This document shows positions 19,953-30,178 of a DNA stretch of 64,000 bases, in pieces (within the stretch, counting starts at the first letter, position 1; each line of letters begins with the position of its first letter). Origin of the DNA: Aerophototrophica crusticola (lineage in GTDB: Bacteria; Pseudomonadota; Alphaproteobacteria; Azospirillales; Azospirillaceae). A program made the translations under genes and the position numbers. The stretch spans positions 124,001 to 188,000 of the forward strand of contig MOEB01000004.1 in NCBI GenBank assembly GCA_001939945.1, written 5' to 3'. Below the pieces are notes generated by a model. That model saw only the letters and a list, made by a program, of their open reading frames with translations. It did not search any database and was not told where the DNA came from.

Positions 19953-21371
19953 TCACGCCACCCGGATGTTCTTGAACTGCCAGGGGTCGCTGGTGTCCAG
20001 GTCCTCCGGGAACAGCTTGCCGCGGCCCTCCAGAGGGGTCCAGTCGGTGTAGGCGCCGACCACGGGGCCCAGGTAGGGCATGCAGATCTCCAGGCAGCGC
20101 TGGAAATCCATCTCGTCCGGCTCCACCACGCCCTGGGTGGGGTTCTCAATGGCCCAGACCATGCCGGACAGCACGGCGACGCAGACCTGCAGGCTGGTGG
20201 CGCTGTTGTACTCCACTAGGCCGCGCGCCTCCTCGATGGAGAGCTGGGAGCCGTACCAGTAGGCGCCCTTCTCGTGCCCGGCCAGCAGCACGCCCAGCTC
20301 GTCCACCCCGTCGATGATCTCGTCCATGATCAGGCGCTGGCGCTCCTGCTGGACGAAGTTCTTGCCGGCGAACTCGTGGATCGACTTCACCGCGTCGTCG
20401 CAGGGGTGGTAGGCGTAGTGGGCCGTCGGCCGGTAGACCACCTTGTCCCCCTCCTTCACCGTCAGATAGTCGGGGATGGAGATGGACTCGCCATGGGTGA
20501 TCAGGAAGCCGTGGAACGGCCCCTCCATAGGGGTCCAGGTGCGTACCCGCTGGGTCACGCCGGGGCGGGCCAGGATGATGCCGGCGCCGCAGCCGAACTC
20601 GTGCCGGATGCCGTCGGGCGGGAAGGTCTTCTCATGGCTGCCCCAGCCCAGCTCCGCCGGCTGCGAGCCCTCGGAGATAAAGCCGTCGATGGACCAGGTG
20701 TTGACGAACTCCCCCCGCCGCTTCGGCACGCTGGACACCTGGGTGTCCCGCTCGGCGATGTGGACCACCTTGATGTTCAAGTCCTTGGCCAGGGCGGCCC
20801 ACTGGTCGCGGGTCTTCGGCACGTCCACGGTGCGGCCGGTGTCCTCCGCGATGTTCAGCATCGCCTGCTTGACGAAGTGGCTGACCAGCCCGGGGTTGGC
20901 GCCATGGGTCAGCACGGCGGTGGGGCCGTTGGGGAAACGCTCCCGCACCGCCAGGGCGGTCTCCCGCAGGGCGTAGTTGGAGCGCAGGGACAGCGGCAGG
21001 CTCGGGTCGGTGTAGCCGCCGGGCCAGGGCTCGATGCAGGTGTCCAGGTACAGGGCGCCCTTCTCGGCGCACAGCTCCACCAGCGCGACGGAGGAGACGT
21101 CCACCGACAGGTTCAGCAGGAAGTCACCCTTGCCCAGCAGCGGGTCCAGCACCGCGCGGTAGTTGTCGCGGGTCAGCGGGTCCTTCACGAAGGTGATGCC
21201 GAAATGGTCGGCCTCGTCATGGCCACGGTCGTCGGCGGTGACGATGGTGATCTGCTCGGGCTTGATCTCGATGTGACGCAAGATCAGGGGCAGGACCCCC
21301 TGTCCGATGCTTCCGAAGCCCACCATCACGAGGCGGCCGGGCAGGGCGCAGTGCTTCACATGGTCATTCAT
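19953..21371 (-). CDS. hss: Homospermidine synthase
   Basis: A 472-residue NAD-dependent enzyme that makes sym-homospermidine from putrescine. The Rossmann start GRLVMVGFGSIGQGVLPLI (about 12-30) and the conserved blocks YLDTCIEPWPGGY, LTHGANPGLVSHF and YHPCDDA are those of bacterial homospermidine synthases. Homospermidine is a common polyamine in Alphaproteobacteria. The decarboxylase gene upstream on the same strand would deliver putrescine. I chose the Met at 21371 (MNDHVKH) with a GGAG site; the codons before it look non-coding. Confidence 0.95.
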   Translation of the reverse strand: MNDHVKHCALPGRLVMVGFGSIGQGVLPLILRHIEIKPEQITIVTADDRGHDEADHFGITFVKDPLTRDNYRAVLDPLLGKGDFLLNLSVDVSSVALVELCAEKGALYLDTCIEPWPGGYTDPSLPLSLRSNYALRETALAVRERFPNGPTAVLTHGANPGLVSHFVKQAMLNIAEDTGRTVDVPKTRDQWAALAKDLNIKVVHIAERDTQVSSVPKRRGEFVNTWSIDGFISEGSQPAELGWGSHEKTFPPDGIRHEFGCGAGIILARPGVTQRVRTWTPMEGPFHGFLITHGESISIPDYLTVKEGDKVVYRPTAHYAYHPCDDAVKSIHEFAGKNFVQQERQRLIMDEIIDGVDELGVLLAGHEKGAYWYGSQLSIEEARGLVEYNSATSLQVCVAVLSGMVWAIENPTQGVVEPDEMDFQRCLEICMPYLGPVVGAYTDWTPLEGRGKLFPEDLDTSDPWQFKNIRVA

Positions 21372-21455
21372 TTCATCGTGCTCCGAGCATGGTATCGCGC
21401 GTAAAAGGTCCTTTGACCTACGGCTTGGGGTTGAACAGACACAACGCGATCCCAA

Positions 21456-21476
21456 GGCCGCCTGTTGGGGGCGGCC
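21456..21476 (-). terminator. Possible weak terminator or hairpin after the decarboxylase
   Basis: A perfect 7-bp GGCCGCC/GGCGGCC stem with a 7-base loop, 36 bases after the decarboxylase stop on the minus strand. No T-run follows, so it may instead be an attenuating hairpin between the decarboxylase gene and hss. Confidence 0.35.
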
Positions 21477-21511
21477 CCGGGACGCGCTCAGGTTGGTCTC
21501 CCTAGAGTGGA

Positions 21512-22768
21512 CTAGGCGGCCATTCGAGGCAACCGTGGCGACACGCCGTGGCCCGCCGTCTCCAGAAGGGGCGGGTCTACCACCTCCGCCAGGCGAGCCT
21601 GGTCGAAGCCGTTGAACTCCGTCCGAAGGGTCGCCCCATAGGCGCCGAGCTGGCCGATCTCGATCCAGTCCCCCTCCCGCACGTCGGCCGGCAGCAGGAA
21701 GGGCCCCCGCATCCGGTCGGCGCTGTCGCAGGTCGGGCCCCAGAAGCTGAAGGGCAGCAGCGGGGCGTCGCTGTCCCCGGACGGGCGCACCAGCCGGCAG
21801 GGGAAGCGGAAGGCAGGCACGCCGGCATCGGACAGGCTGCCATACACGCCGTCATTGACGAACAGCTCATCCCCCCGGCGGCGCTCCACCTGCACCACCA
21901 CGCTGCCCCCGGCGGCCACCAGGGCGCGCCCCGGCTCGCACCAGATGCGGGTGGAAGCGGGCAGGGCGATGGCGCGGAGGCCTTCCGCGATGGCATCCAT
22001 GAACAGGGACAGGTCGGGCGGCTCCATGTCCGGGTAGGAAACGGGGAAGCCGCCGCCCACGTCCAGCACGTCGACCTCCACGCCGGCCGCGGCCACCACT
22101 CCCCCCGCCATCAGGATCGCGCGGGTGTAGGCGGCGGGGTCCAGCATCTGGCTGCCCACATGGAAGCACAGCCCCACCCGCCGGCCCACCGCGCGGGCGC
22201 GGCGCAGCAGGGTGACGGCGGTGTCCTTGTCGGCGCCGAACTTGCCGGACAGGTCCATGGCGGCGTTGCCCTTGGGCATGGCCAGCCGGATGAACAGGCC
22301 CAGGTCCTTGGCACGGCCAGTCTCGGCCAGGATCTTCTCCAGCTCCTCCACCGAGTCCAGGCTGAAGTCGCGCACGTCATGGCCGTAATAGGCCTGCCGG
22401 ATGGCGGCGCGGTTCTTCACCGGGTGCATGTAGTGCACCTCGGCCTCCGGGAACATGCTGCGGACGATGCGGATCTCCGCCGGGGAGGCGCAGTCGAAAT
22501 GGCGCACGCCGCCCTTCCACAGGTTCCGCAGGAAGGCCGGGTCGGGGTTGCACTTCACGGCATAGAGGACGTCGCCGCCGGTGGCCGCGGCAAAGCTGTC
22601 CACGAAGCGGCGGGCCGTGGCGCGCAGCACCTGCGGCCGGATGCAGTGCAGGGGCTCCGCTGGGCGCAGCTCCGCCACCAGCGCGTCCACGGTGGGAAGC
22701 GCCGCGATGGTGCGGGTGGTGTTGCGGCGCAGGGGCGCGACGGCGGAACGGAAACGGGTCTGGGTCAT
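21512..22768 (-). CDS. Ornithine decarboxylase-type PLP decarboxylase (fold III)
   Basis: A 418-residue alanine-racemase-fold decarboxylase. PLP Lys72 is in YAVKCNPDP; HVGSQ, VLDVGGGFP and CEPGRALVA bind PLP phosphate; the catalytic Cys is in WGPTCDSAD near residue 355. This is the short eukaryote-like ornithine/lysine decarboxylase group, which gives putrescine (or cadaverine). Being next to hss it most likely makes putrescine for homospermidine. The start at 22768 has a GGAGGGGGA site. I avoid a gene symbol because the lysine/ornithine preference is unproven. Confidence 0.9.
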   Translation of the reverse strand: MTQTRFRSAVAPLRRNTTRTIAALPTVDALVAELRPAEPLHCIRPQVLRATARRFVDSFAAATGGDVLYAVKCNPDPAFLRNLWKGGVRHFDCASPAEIRIVRSMFPEAEVHYMHPVKNRAAIRQAYYGHDVRDFSLDSVEELEKILAETGRAKDLGLFIRLAMPKGNAAMDLSGKFGADKDTAVTLLRRARAVGRRVGLCFHVGSQMLDPAAYTRAILMAGGVVAAAGVEVDVLDVGGGFPVSYPDMEPPDLSLFMDAIAEGLRAIALPASTRIWCEPGRALVAAGGSVVVQVERRRGDELFVNDGVYGSLSDAGVPAFRFPCRLVRPSGDSDAPLLPFSFWGPTCDSADRMRGPFLLPADVREGDWIEIGQLGAYGATLRTEFNGFDQARLAEVVDPPLLETAGHGVSPRLPRMAA

Positions 22769-23220
22769 GTGACGTCCCCCTCCAGTGACGGAGGGTCCCC
22801 GGCGGCCCGGGCGCTTGTGGGGCGGCCAGGGCGCATGAACGTGGCGAACGACCGGCGGGAAGCCGGAAGCGGCGGTGTGTGGGGATCGCTGGTCGGGCGC
22901 CGTGATTGCCGGGCATTGCCTGCTTTGCAGGATACCGCAAGGCGTCAACAGACGCGGGGGATGACCAGGGGCGACGTCAGCCTAACATGGGGCCCACCGC
23001 GCCAAGTGGCCGATGCGAAACGGCGTTCATCTCGACTATCCCTCTCGGGACCGGCCCACGGGTTGGCCGGTTCTGCCAAAAAGGACGCCTGACGTCGTTG
23101 CATAAACACCAGGGGCCGCCAACGGCGACGCCCAGGGCCAGGGGCACGTGCGGGTGCGTCTGAGCGTTTAATTAGGCATTTCGGGCCGCGACGCAAGGGG
23201 TAAGTTTGGGGGCGGGATTC
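22769..23220. other. 452-bp gap upstream of the decarboxylase
   Basis: Upstream region of the polyamine genes. It includes one AT-richer patch (GTTTAATTAGGCATTT, about 23166-23181). I see no gene, no strong hairpin and no recognisable riboswitch. Promoter elements are likely but not assignable. Confidence 0.4.
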
Positions 23221-23311
23221 GTAGGTCGGATTAGCGAAGCGTAATCCGACGGCAAGGCACCACCGTTTGGGATCGTCGGATTACGCGGCTGGTGTTGCTA
23301 ATCCGACCTAC
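23221..23311. repeat. GTAGGTCGGATTAG paired palindromic repeat, copy 4
   Basis: Same mirror-pair structure as the other copies. Its right end supplies the TAG stop codon of the macrodomain gene at 23308-23817. Confidence 0.9.
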
Positions 23312-23817
23312 GATGCCAACGCCACCCGGTGCGCCTCTGCGCTGTCGGCGTTGCGGCAGCAGAAGATGACCGTGTCCAGCGCCCCCGGGTTGGCCGCCAC
23401 GAAGGCCCGCACGGCGGACACTGCCACCTGGGCGGCCTTGTCCCGGGGATAGCGGTAGGCGCCGGTGGAGATGGCGGGGAAGGCGATGCTGCGGGCGCCC
23501 AGGCCCGCGGCCACCTCCAGTGACCGGCGATAACAGTTGGCCAGCGTCTTGTCCTCCCCCAATGCCCCGGTGACGTAGACCGGCCCCACCGCGTGGATCA
23601 CCCACTTGGCCGGCAAGTCGAAGCCGGGCGTCGCGGCAGCGTCGCCGCGCTTGACCGGGTCCATGGCGCTGGCAGCCTCGAACAACTGCGGGCCTGCCTT
23701 GTCATGGATCGCCCGGGACACGCCAGTGCCGCCGCCGAGGCCGGGTGCGGCGGCGTTGACGATGGCGTCCACGGCCAGGGTGGTGATGTCGCCCTCAAGG
23801 ACGGTCAGGGTGGTCAT
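23308..23817 (-). CDS. Macrodomain protein with altered active site
   Basis: A 169-residue single macrodomain, the ADP-ribose-binding fold. Typical blocks are [27 protein letters not shown] and VIFCCRNADSAEAH. Compared with its neighbour and with YmdB, the signature NAANP reads NAAAP and GGVDGAIH reads TGVSRAIH, so the Asn and Asp used for deacetylating O-acetyl-ADP-ribose or removing ADP-ribose are changed. It likely still binds a nucleotide but may not hydrolyse it. The stop codon lies in a palindromic repeat. The second macrodomain gene is 21 bases upstream. Confidence 0.88.
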   Translation of the reverse strand: MTTLTVLEGDITTLAVDAIVNAAAPGLGGGTGVSRAIHDKAGPQLFEAASAMDPVKRGDAAATPGFDLPAKWVIHAVGPVYVTGALGEDKTLANCYRRSLEVAAGLGARSIAFPAISTGAYRYPRDKAAQVAVSAVRAFVAANPGALDTVIFCCRNADSAEAHRVALAS

Positions 23818-23838
23818 GATGTCAGGTTCCGAAAAGGG

Positions 23839-24353
<515 letters not shown>

Positions 24354-24357
<4 letters not shown>

Positions 24358-27014
24358 CCCTCCAGGCTCCGCGCCACGATCTCATACACGTCGCGGGACA
24401 GGTTGGGTGTGTGGGCGATGCGCTCCAACTCCACCTTGGCTGCCGCCTGCCGCTCCCCGTCATACTTGCGCCAGCGGGCGAACGCCTTGACCATGCGGGA
24501 GGCGACCTGCGGGTTCAGGGCGTTCAGCTCGATCACCCGGTCGGCCAGGAAGGCATAGCCGGACCCGTCCGCCGCGTGGAAGCACACGGGGTTGCTGCTG
24601 AAGCCGCCCACCAGGGCATAGACCTTGTTGGGGTTGCGGATGCTGAAGGACGGGTGGGACAGCAACGCCGTCACCCGCTTCACCGTGTCCGGGTGGCTGG
24701 CCATGGCCTGGATGCTGAACCACTTGTCCATGACCAACGCCTCGCCCTTCCACTTGTCGGCAAAGGCGGCCAGGCAGTCCTCCCGCTCCGGCATGTCGCT
24801 GTCGGCGATCAGCATCAGGGCGGTGATGACATCGGTCATGCCGGCGGCGGTGCGGAACTGCTCCAGGCAGAGACGCCGCCCCTCCTCGTCCCCGGCCGCC
24901 ATCAGGTAGGCAAGGCAGGCGTTCTTGCACGACCGCTTGCCGATGGCCTCCGGGCTGACGCTGAACGGGCCCGTGTCCGCGTTGTCGCGGTAGGCCTTCA
25001 GCAGGGCGTTGCGGTGGGTGCGGCCGATGGCGGCCTTCACCAGGTCGCGGGCGGCATGGATGCCGTCCACGTCAATCACCTCCATCAACTGGCCGAGGTA
25101 GGACTCCGTCGGCAGCGACAGGGCCAGGGCGGCGAAGCTGGTGTCCTCCCCCGCCCGGTCCAGGGCCTTGCCCAGGGCGGCGACGAAGCCCTGCGGCACC
25201 ACCATGTCCCGGCCCGCGGCCCGGTCGGCCACCAGGCCCAGGATGATCTTGGCGGCCAGGGTCTGCCCCGCCTCCCACCGGTTGAAGGCGTCGCTGTCGT
25301 TGGCCATCAGGAAGGTCAGGTCCCCGTCCGTGTAGGCGAAGCGCAGCTTCACCGGGGCGGAGAAGCCCCGGAACAGGGACGGCACCGGCTTGGACGCCAC
25401 GCCGGTGAAGGTGAAGGACTGCTCGGCTTCCGTCAGCAGCAGGACGCGCTCGGTGGCTGCGGGGGCGTCCTCGCCGGCGAGGCGGAGCGGCAGGTCCTGG
25501 CCATCCTGGCCCACCAGCCCCATGGCGACGGGCACCAGCATGGGGAGCTTTTCAGGCTGGCCCGGGGTGGGGGCCAGGGTCTGGCGCAGGGTCAGGGTGT
25601 AGGTCTTCGCATCGGCGTCATACCGGCCCTCGCCCTCAACCACGGGGGTGCCGGCCTGGGCGTACCAGCGGCGGAACTGCTCCCAGTCCACGGACACGTC
25701 CGGGTTGGCGTCGCGCATGGCGGCCAGGAAGTCGTCCGTGGTCACGGCCTGCCCGTCATGGCGGGCGAAGTACAGGTCGATGCCCTTCCGGTACCCCGCC
25801 GCGCCCAGCAGCGTGTGGTACATGCGCAGGACCTCGGCGCCCTTCTCGTACACCGTGGGGGTGTAGAAGTTGTTGATCTCGATATAGCTTTCCGGCCGCA
25901 CCGGGTGGGCCGTGGGGCCCGCATCCTCAGCGAACTGCACCTGGCGCAGGCGCTGCACGTCCTGGATGCGCTTCACGGGGGCGGAGTTCATGTCAGCGGA
26001 GAACTGCTGGTCGCGGAAGACCGTCAGCCCTTCCTTCAGGCTCAACTGGAACCAGTCGCGGCAGGTGACGCGGTTGCCGGTCCAATTGTGGAAATACTCA
26101 TGCGCCACCACGGCCTCGATGCCGAGGAAATCCATGTCCGTGGCCGTGTCCGGGCGGGCCAATATGTACTTCGTGTTGAAGACGTTGAGGGACTTGTTCT
26201 CCATCGCCCCCATGTTGAAGTCACCGACCGCGACGATGTTGAAGATGTCCAGGTCGTACTCCAGCCCATAGGCGTCCTCGTCCCACTTCATGGACTTTTT
26301 CAGGGACTCCATGGCATGGCCGCACTTGTCCTCGTTCCCTGGCTCCACATAGATGCGCAAGGTCACGTCGCGGCCGGAACGGGTGGTGAAATGGTCCTCG
26401 ATATGGACCAGCTTGCCGGCCACCAGGGCGAACAGGTAGCAGGGCTTTGGCCAGGGGTCGTCCCAGCGGGTCCAGTGGCGGCCATCCGCACTCTCCCCCT
26501 GGTCCACCAAATTGCCGTTGGACAGCAGCACCGGGTACTTGGCGCGCTCCGCCTCAATCCGGACCGTGTACTTGGCCATCACGTCGGGCCGGTCCTGGAA
26601 ATAGGTGATCTTGCGGAAGCCTTCCGCCTCGCACTGGGTGCAGTAGTTGCCGCTGGACTTGTACAGCCCCTCCAGCGCGGTGTTCTCCTCCGGCTTGATG
26701 CGGGTGACGATCTCCACCGTCGCCGTCTCTCCCGCCGGGGCGGGGATGGTCAGGCTCTCCGGCCCCTGGGCATAGTCGTCGGATGTCAGCAGCCGGTTGT
26801 CCACGGCCACCGTCAGCAGCTCCATGTCCTGCCCGTCCAACACCAGGGGCTGCGGCCCCTCGCCGGCGCGGGCGGGGTTGCGGCGGATGCCCAGGCGGGA
26901 GGTGACCAGGGTCGCCCCCTCGCGCAGATCGAAGGCCAGGTCTACGGTGTCGATCAGCCAGGCCGGCGGCGCGTAGTCCCTGAGGTGGATAGCCCTAGGC
27001 GAGCCCTTGTCCAT
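24354..27014 (-). CDS. pepN: Aminopeptidase N (M1 family)
   Basis: An 886-residue zinc aminopeptidase. The substrate motif GAMEN is present, the zinc motif [11 protein letters not shown] is near residue 303 with the third ligand in SLKEG, and the long C-terminal helical domain (DUF3458-type) completes the protein. It trims peptides in the cytoplasm. I placed the start at 27014 ([14 protein letters not shown]); the upstream in-frame codons are proline/arginine-rich and look non-coding. The two macrodomain genes follow in the same operon. Confidence 0.96.
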
Positions 27015-27254
27015 GGTCGGCGTTTCCTGCGGTGTTCCGGTTTGGCGCGCAGGATAGGCGCGCTGCCCGCCGCCTGTCACGACCTCCGGCCGGAATTCGG
27101 GCAGTTTCGCAGGCCGCTCCGGCTCGTCGGCGGGGTACCATCGGGGCACGACCGGATAGGGGTTGCCCAACCCGAACGCGCCTGCGCGCGAAAAGATCGT
27201 TCGGCTTAACTTCCTTCTCCATTATAGTGGGCAGAAGCGGGGGTGGGGGGAGCG

Positions 27255-27848
27255 ATGTATCTGGAGATCGCGGAATCGGACGTGGTCATCCTCTCCATCG
27301 CCGCGGCGCTGCTGGTGGCGGCGGTGATGCTGGAGATGCTGCGGCTCATCATCCCCGACGTGTATGAGTGGGTGGCCGACCACCAGAAGATCAAGCGGGA
27401 GATCAAGGAAGCCCGCTCCACCCTGGAAAAGCTGCTCGCCAGGAACCAGGACCAAGCCGCCGTCCGTGACCGCAAGAACGCCGAGCGGTTCCGCCTGAAA
27501 AGCCAGCTCAGCCGGGCAGAGGTGACCCTGGGCGCCCTGATCCGGGAACGGGTGGAGGTCTGGCATGAGCTGGGGGACCAGGTGGTGGGGGACCAGCTCT
27601 ACATCGCCCGGGTGCTGCACCGGCTGAACGCCGACAAGTCCGCCAAGGATTTCGACAGCGCGCCCCTGATCTGGCGCTTCACCAACAATGTCCGCATCTG
27701 GGCCCAGGGCGAACGGGCAGCCCGCGCCCGGCTGCACGCCGCTTTCCCCGCGGCGGAAGGGTACAGCACCAGCGAGATCACCCTGGTGCAGGGCGCTTCC
27801 AAGCCGGCGGAGACCGCCGCGGCCGGTTCCATGGGGGCGGGCCGATGA
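27255..27848 (+). CDS. Membrane-anchored coiled-coil protein
   Basis: A 197-residue protein. One N-terminal membrane segment (about 9-28, VVILSIAAALLVAAVMLEML), then a charged coiled coil (about 44-90, HQKIKREIKEARSTLEKLLARNQDQ), then a globular part (LIWRFTNNVRIWAQGERAARARLHAAFP). The last bases overlap the next gene by ATGA. The three-gene unit, two membrane coiled coils and an RsbW-like ATPase, looks like a signalling module. Family not recognised. Confidence 0.75.
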   Translation: MYLEIAESDVVILSIAAALLVAAVMLEMLRLIIPDVYEWVADHQKIKREIKEARSTLEKLLARNQDQAAVRDRKNAERFRLKSQLSRAEVTLGALIRERVEVWHELGDQVVGDQLYIARVLHRLNADKSAKDFDSAPLIWRFTNNVRIWAQGERAARARLHAAFPAAEGYSTSEITLVQGASKPAETAAAGSMGAGR

Positions 27849-28408
27849 TCGTCACCTGGATGAACTTCTTCAGCCTCTGCGCCCTGGCCCTGACCGGGGC
27901 CGTGCTGGTGGTGTCCGCCCGCCGCATCTACTTGGTCATCAAGGCGACCGAGCGGCGGCTGGCCAAGACGGTGGATGAGAAGAACGCCATCGCCGCCGAC
28001 CTCCGCGCCGCCCGCAAGGAGGAGGAGCAGACAAAGATCGCCATCGAGGAGGCCGAGTCGCACATCACCCTGATGACCAAGGTGGTCGCGCAGGTGGAGG
28101 CACAGGTCGAGCACCTGAAGTCGCAGCCCAGGCGTACGGTCAACATGGTCGATAACGAGTGGAAGCGGTTCGACCGTCTGTGGCAGGTTGCGGTGATGAA
28201 CCCATCCATGCCAAATGCGCTGTCCCGCGGCCCCGGGGCGGGGGAACCGGGGCAGGGGCGGCTGGTGTACGGCTTCGCCCGGGTGGCGGATGAGTTCAGG
28301 AACAGGGTCGCCCAGCGCTACAGCCCCTCGGCGGGCTTCGTGCTGAGCGACGCGGAGATGGTGGACCTGCTGGCGTCGACGGCGCCGGCGCAGGCAGCGG
28401 CGGGATAG
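27845..28408 (+). CDS. Membrane-anchored coiled-coil protein, partner
   Basis: A 187-residue protein with one N-terminal membrane span (about 7-28) followed by a long coiled coil (about 30-95, KATERRLAKTVDEKNAIAAD...). A short C-terminal domain contains NEWKRFDRLWQVAV and VADEFRNRVAQRY. It has the same layout as the preceding gene and is translationally coupled to it, which suggests the two proteins pair. Function unknown. Confidence 0.75.
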   Translation: MIVTWMNFFSLCALALTGAVLVVSARRIYLVIKATERRLAKTVDEKNAIAADLRAARKEEEQTKIAIEEAESHITLMTKVVAQVEAQVEHLKSQPRRTVNMVDNEWKRFDRLWQVAVMNPSMPNALSRGPGAGEPGQGRLVYGFARVADEFRNRVAQRYSPSAGFVLSDAEMVDLLASTAPAQAAAG

Positions 28409-28420
28409 AGAGGACTGGCC

Positions 28421-29131
28421 ATGCTCGCACAGACGGCAGGCATCTGCCTGGTGGGAACAGGCATCGACGATGGGGAACTCGCCAGGCTGGCGGAGGAGCT
28501 GGGCTTGGCGCCGGGCGGCAGCGGCGAGTCGGTGGAGGTCGTCGGGGAAGGCGAGTCGGACCTGCTGGTGGAGGCACTGGCCCGGTCCCCCCGCGCGGTG
28601 GTGGAACGGATCGAGGGCGCCGCCTTCCCGTCGCGGGAACTGGCGGCGGCACTGGGGCAGGGGGCATTCTTCCTGTCCCTGTCCACCCGGCTGGCCTGGA
28701 CCCTGGACACCGCGGCCAAGTTCTGCGAGGGGCTGATCAAACGCGGGCTGATGCCCGACTATTTGCGCCACGACGTGGAGCTGAGCCTGCATGAGGCGGT
28801 GATCAACGCCGTGCTGCATGGCAACCTGGCCATGGGCGGGTCCCTGGTGGACGACCCGGCGGAGTTCGATGCCTTTTGCCAGAAGCTGAGCCGCCGGCTG
28901 GCGGAAGCCGACCGGGCCTGCAAGCGGGTCCATTTGTCGGCCCATGTGGCGGGGGACGTGCTGTCGGTCAGGGTCACCGACCAGGGGGATGGGTACGACC
29001 CGGCCCGTGTCCGCGGCCTGTCCAGCGTGGAGGCCAAGTCCGGACGTGGGCTGGAGATCATGCGCACCCTGGCCAGCGGCTTCCGCGCGGAGGATGGGGG
29101 ACGCACGGCGGTGCTGACCTTCTCGGTTTGA
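28421..29131 (+). CDS. RsbW-like ATP-binding protein (HATPase_c_2)
   Basis: A 236-residue protein whose C-terminal half is a GHKL ATP-binding domain: N-box ELSLHEAVINAVLHGNL (about 122-138), G1 box VTDQGDGYDP and G2 GRGLEIM. There is no histidine phospho-acceptor domain. RsbW/SpoIIAB-type proteins of this sort bind and phosphorylate partner regulators. The N-terminal 100 residues resemble no domain I know; they may be a receiver-like or pseudo-receiver fold. It is the last gene of the coiled-coil operon, 12 bases after the previous gene. Confidence 0.8.
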   Translation: MLAQTAGICLVGTGIDDGELARLAEELGLAPGGSGESVEVVGEGESDLLVEALARSPRAVVERIEGAAFPSRELAAALGQGAFFLSLSTRLAWTLDTAAKFCEGLIKRGLMPDYLRHDVELSLHEAVINAVLHGNLAMGGSLVDDPAEFDAFCQKLSRRLAEADRACKRVHLSAHVAGDVLSVRVTDQGDGYDPARVRGLSSVEAKSGRGLEIMRTLASGFRAEDGGRTAVLTFSV

Positions 29132-29136
29132 TGTTT

Positions 29137-29195
29137 CGGCGGCGACTGCCGCCGCGCGGGCTCGTGCCCGCATAAGCCCCGCTGGCGCATGCCAG
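29137..29195 (+). terminator. Tandem hairpins after the ATPase gene
   Basis: Three hairpins in a row: CGGCGGC/GCCGCCG (29137-29154), GCGGGC/GCCCGC (29156-29171) and GCTGGC/GCCAGC (about 29180-29195). No U-tract follows, so rho-independent termination is uncertain. Confidence 0.35.
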
Positions 29196-29349
29196 CATGC
29201 GCAATGGGCCGCGGATGCGGCGGAGCCTGCCCCGGACCCCGATCCGGGGGCGTTTGAGGAAAAAGGAAGGCTCGGGACGACCGGTCGCATTGTGCCCGAA
29301 CGGTGCGGGGGCCACATGGGCGGCCATCCGTGACCATAAGGACCACATC

Positions 29350-29778
29350 ATGCTCCGCCGTGCCTTCCTGGCCCTCGCCCTCCTGACCGCCGCCGGGCCC
29401 GCCTTGGCCCACAGCTACAAGGGCGGGGACGTGATGGTGGGGCACCCCTGGGCGGAACCGGCGGACGGCCCGCAGGCCACCGCCTTCGTCGCCTTGCTGA
29501 ACGGCGGCAAGCAGGCGGACAAGCTGCTGCGCGCCAGCACCCCGCGGGCGGCCAAGGTGGAAATCCGCGACCTGGTCGGCGGCAAGCCCGCCGTGGTCCC
29601 GTCGCTGGAGGTCAAGCCCAACGCCCCCGTCGCCATGCGCCCCGGCGCCCGCGACCTGCTGCTGACCGGCCTCACCCAGCCCCTGAAGCTGGGCGACAAG
29701 TTCCCGCTGGTGCTGGAGTTCGAGAAGGGCGGGAAGGTCGAGGTGGAGGTGTTCGTGGAGACGGCGCCGGGGCATTGA
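29350..29778 (+). CDS. PCuAC-like periplasmic protein, copper ligands altered
   Basis: A 142-residue protein with a signal peptide (MLRRAFLALALLTAAGPALA). It has the fold blocks of PCuAC copper chaperones: HPWAEPADGPQATAFVALLNGG, DKLLRASTP, VEIRDL and a C-terminal PLVLEFEKGGKVEVEVFVE. The usual ligands are lost: VELHE reads VEIRD and the GxHxM block reads GARDLLL. So copper binding as in classical PCuAC is doubtful. It stands alone between the ATPase operon and a repeat region. Confidence 0.8.
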   Translation: MLRRAFLALALLTAAGPALAHSYKGGDVMVGHPWAEPADGPQATAFVALLNGGKQADKLLRASTPRAAKVEIRDLVGGKPAVVPSLEVKPNAPVAMRPGARDLLLTGLTQPLKLGDKFPLVLEFEKGGKVEVEVFVETAPGH

Positions 29779-30178
29779 GGCCCCCATGATGCAAGGCGCT
29801 TGGGGGGCACACCGGGCTTGGCGCCGTAGGGGCTAAGCTACCGGACATGAAAGCATTTTTGTGCTTCCCCCGCGGGAGCGGGGGTCCGCGGCTTTTCAAG
29901 CACAGGGACGGCGCGCACCGGGTCAAGAACTGTGGACCCCCGCCTTCGCGGGGGCAACAGTTGTGCTTGGCAGAGGCCTTCGGTCCTGACTTAGCGCCTA
30001 TGGGGCCTGCCTCGGACCCTCGGGATTGGCCGAGGCAGGGCACCGAATGCTCCCTTTCGAATTCGAAAGTCGATTTTGGTGAAGGTCCTGCATCCCGCTG
30101 CCGCCCCTTGGCGCCACGGCTGCCCCAAGGGTCCCGGCTCAAGGCCGGGATGACTTCCAGTGATCGGCATCGGCCGGA
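29779..30178. repeat. 400-bp repeat region without a gene
   Basis: Contains a mirrored element (about 29862-29960) with arms CCCCCGCGGGAGCGGGGGTCC and GGACCCCCGCCTTCGCGGGGGC around the words CGGCTTTT and AAGAACTGTGG. The same layout recurs at 59300-59398. A second hairpin, CCCGGCTCAAGGCCGGG (about 30131-30147), is the inverted form of the GTCATCCCGGG family at 555. It may act as the 3' end signal of the SUF operon. I see no gene. Confidence 0.6.
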
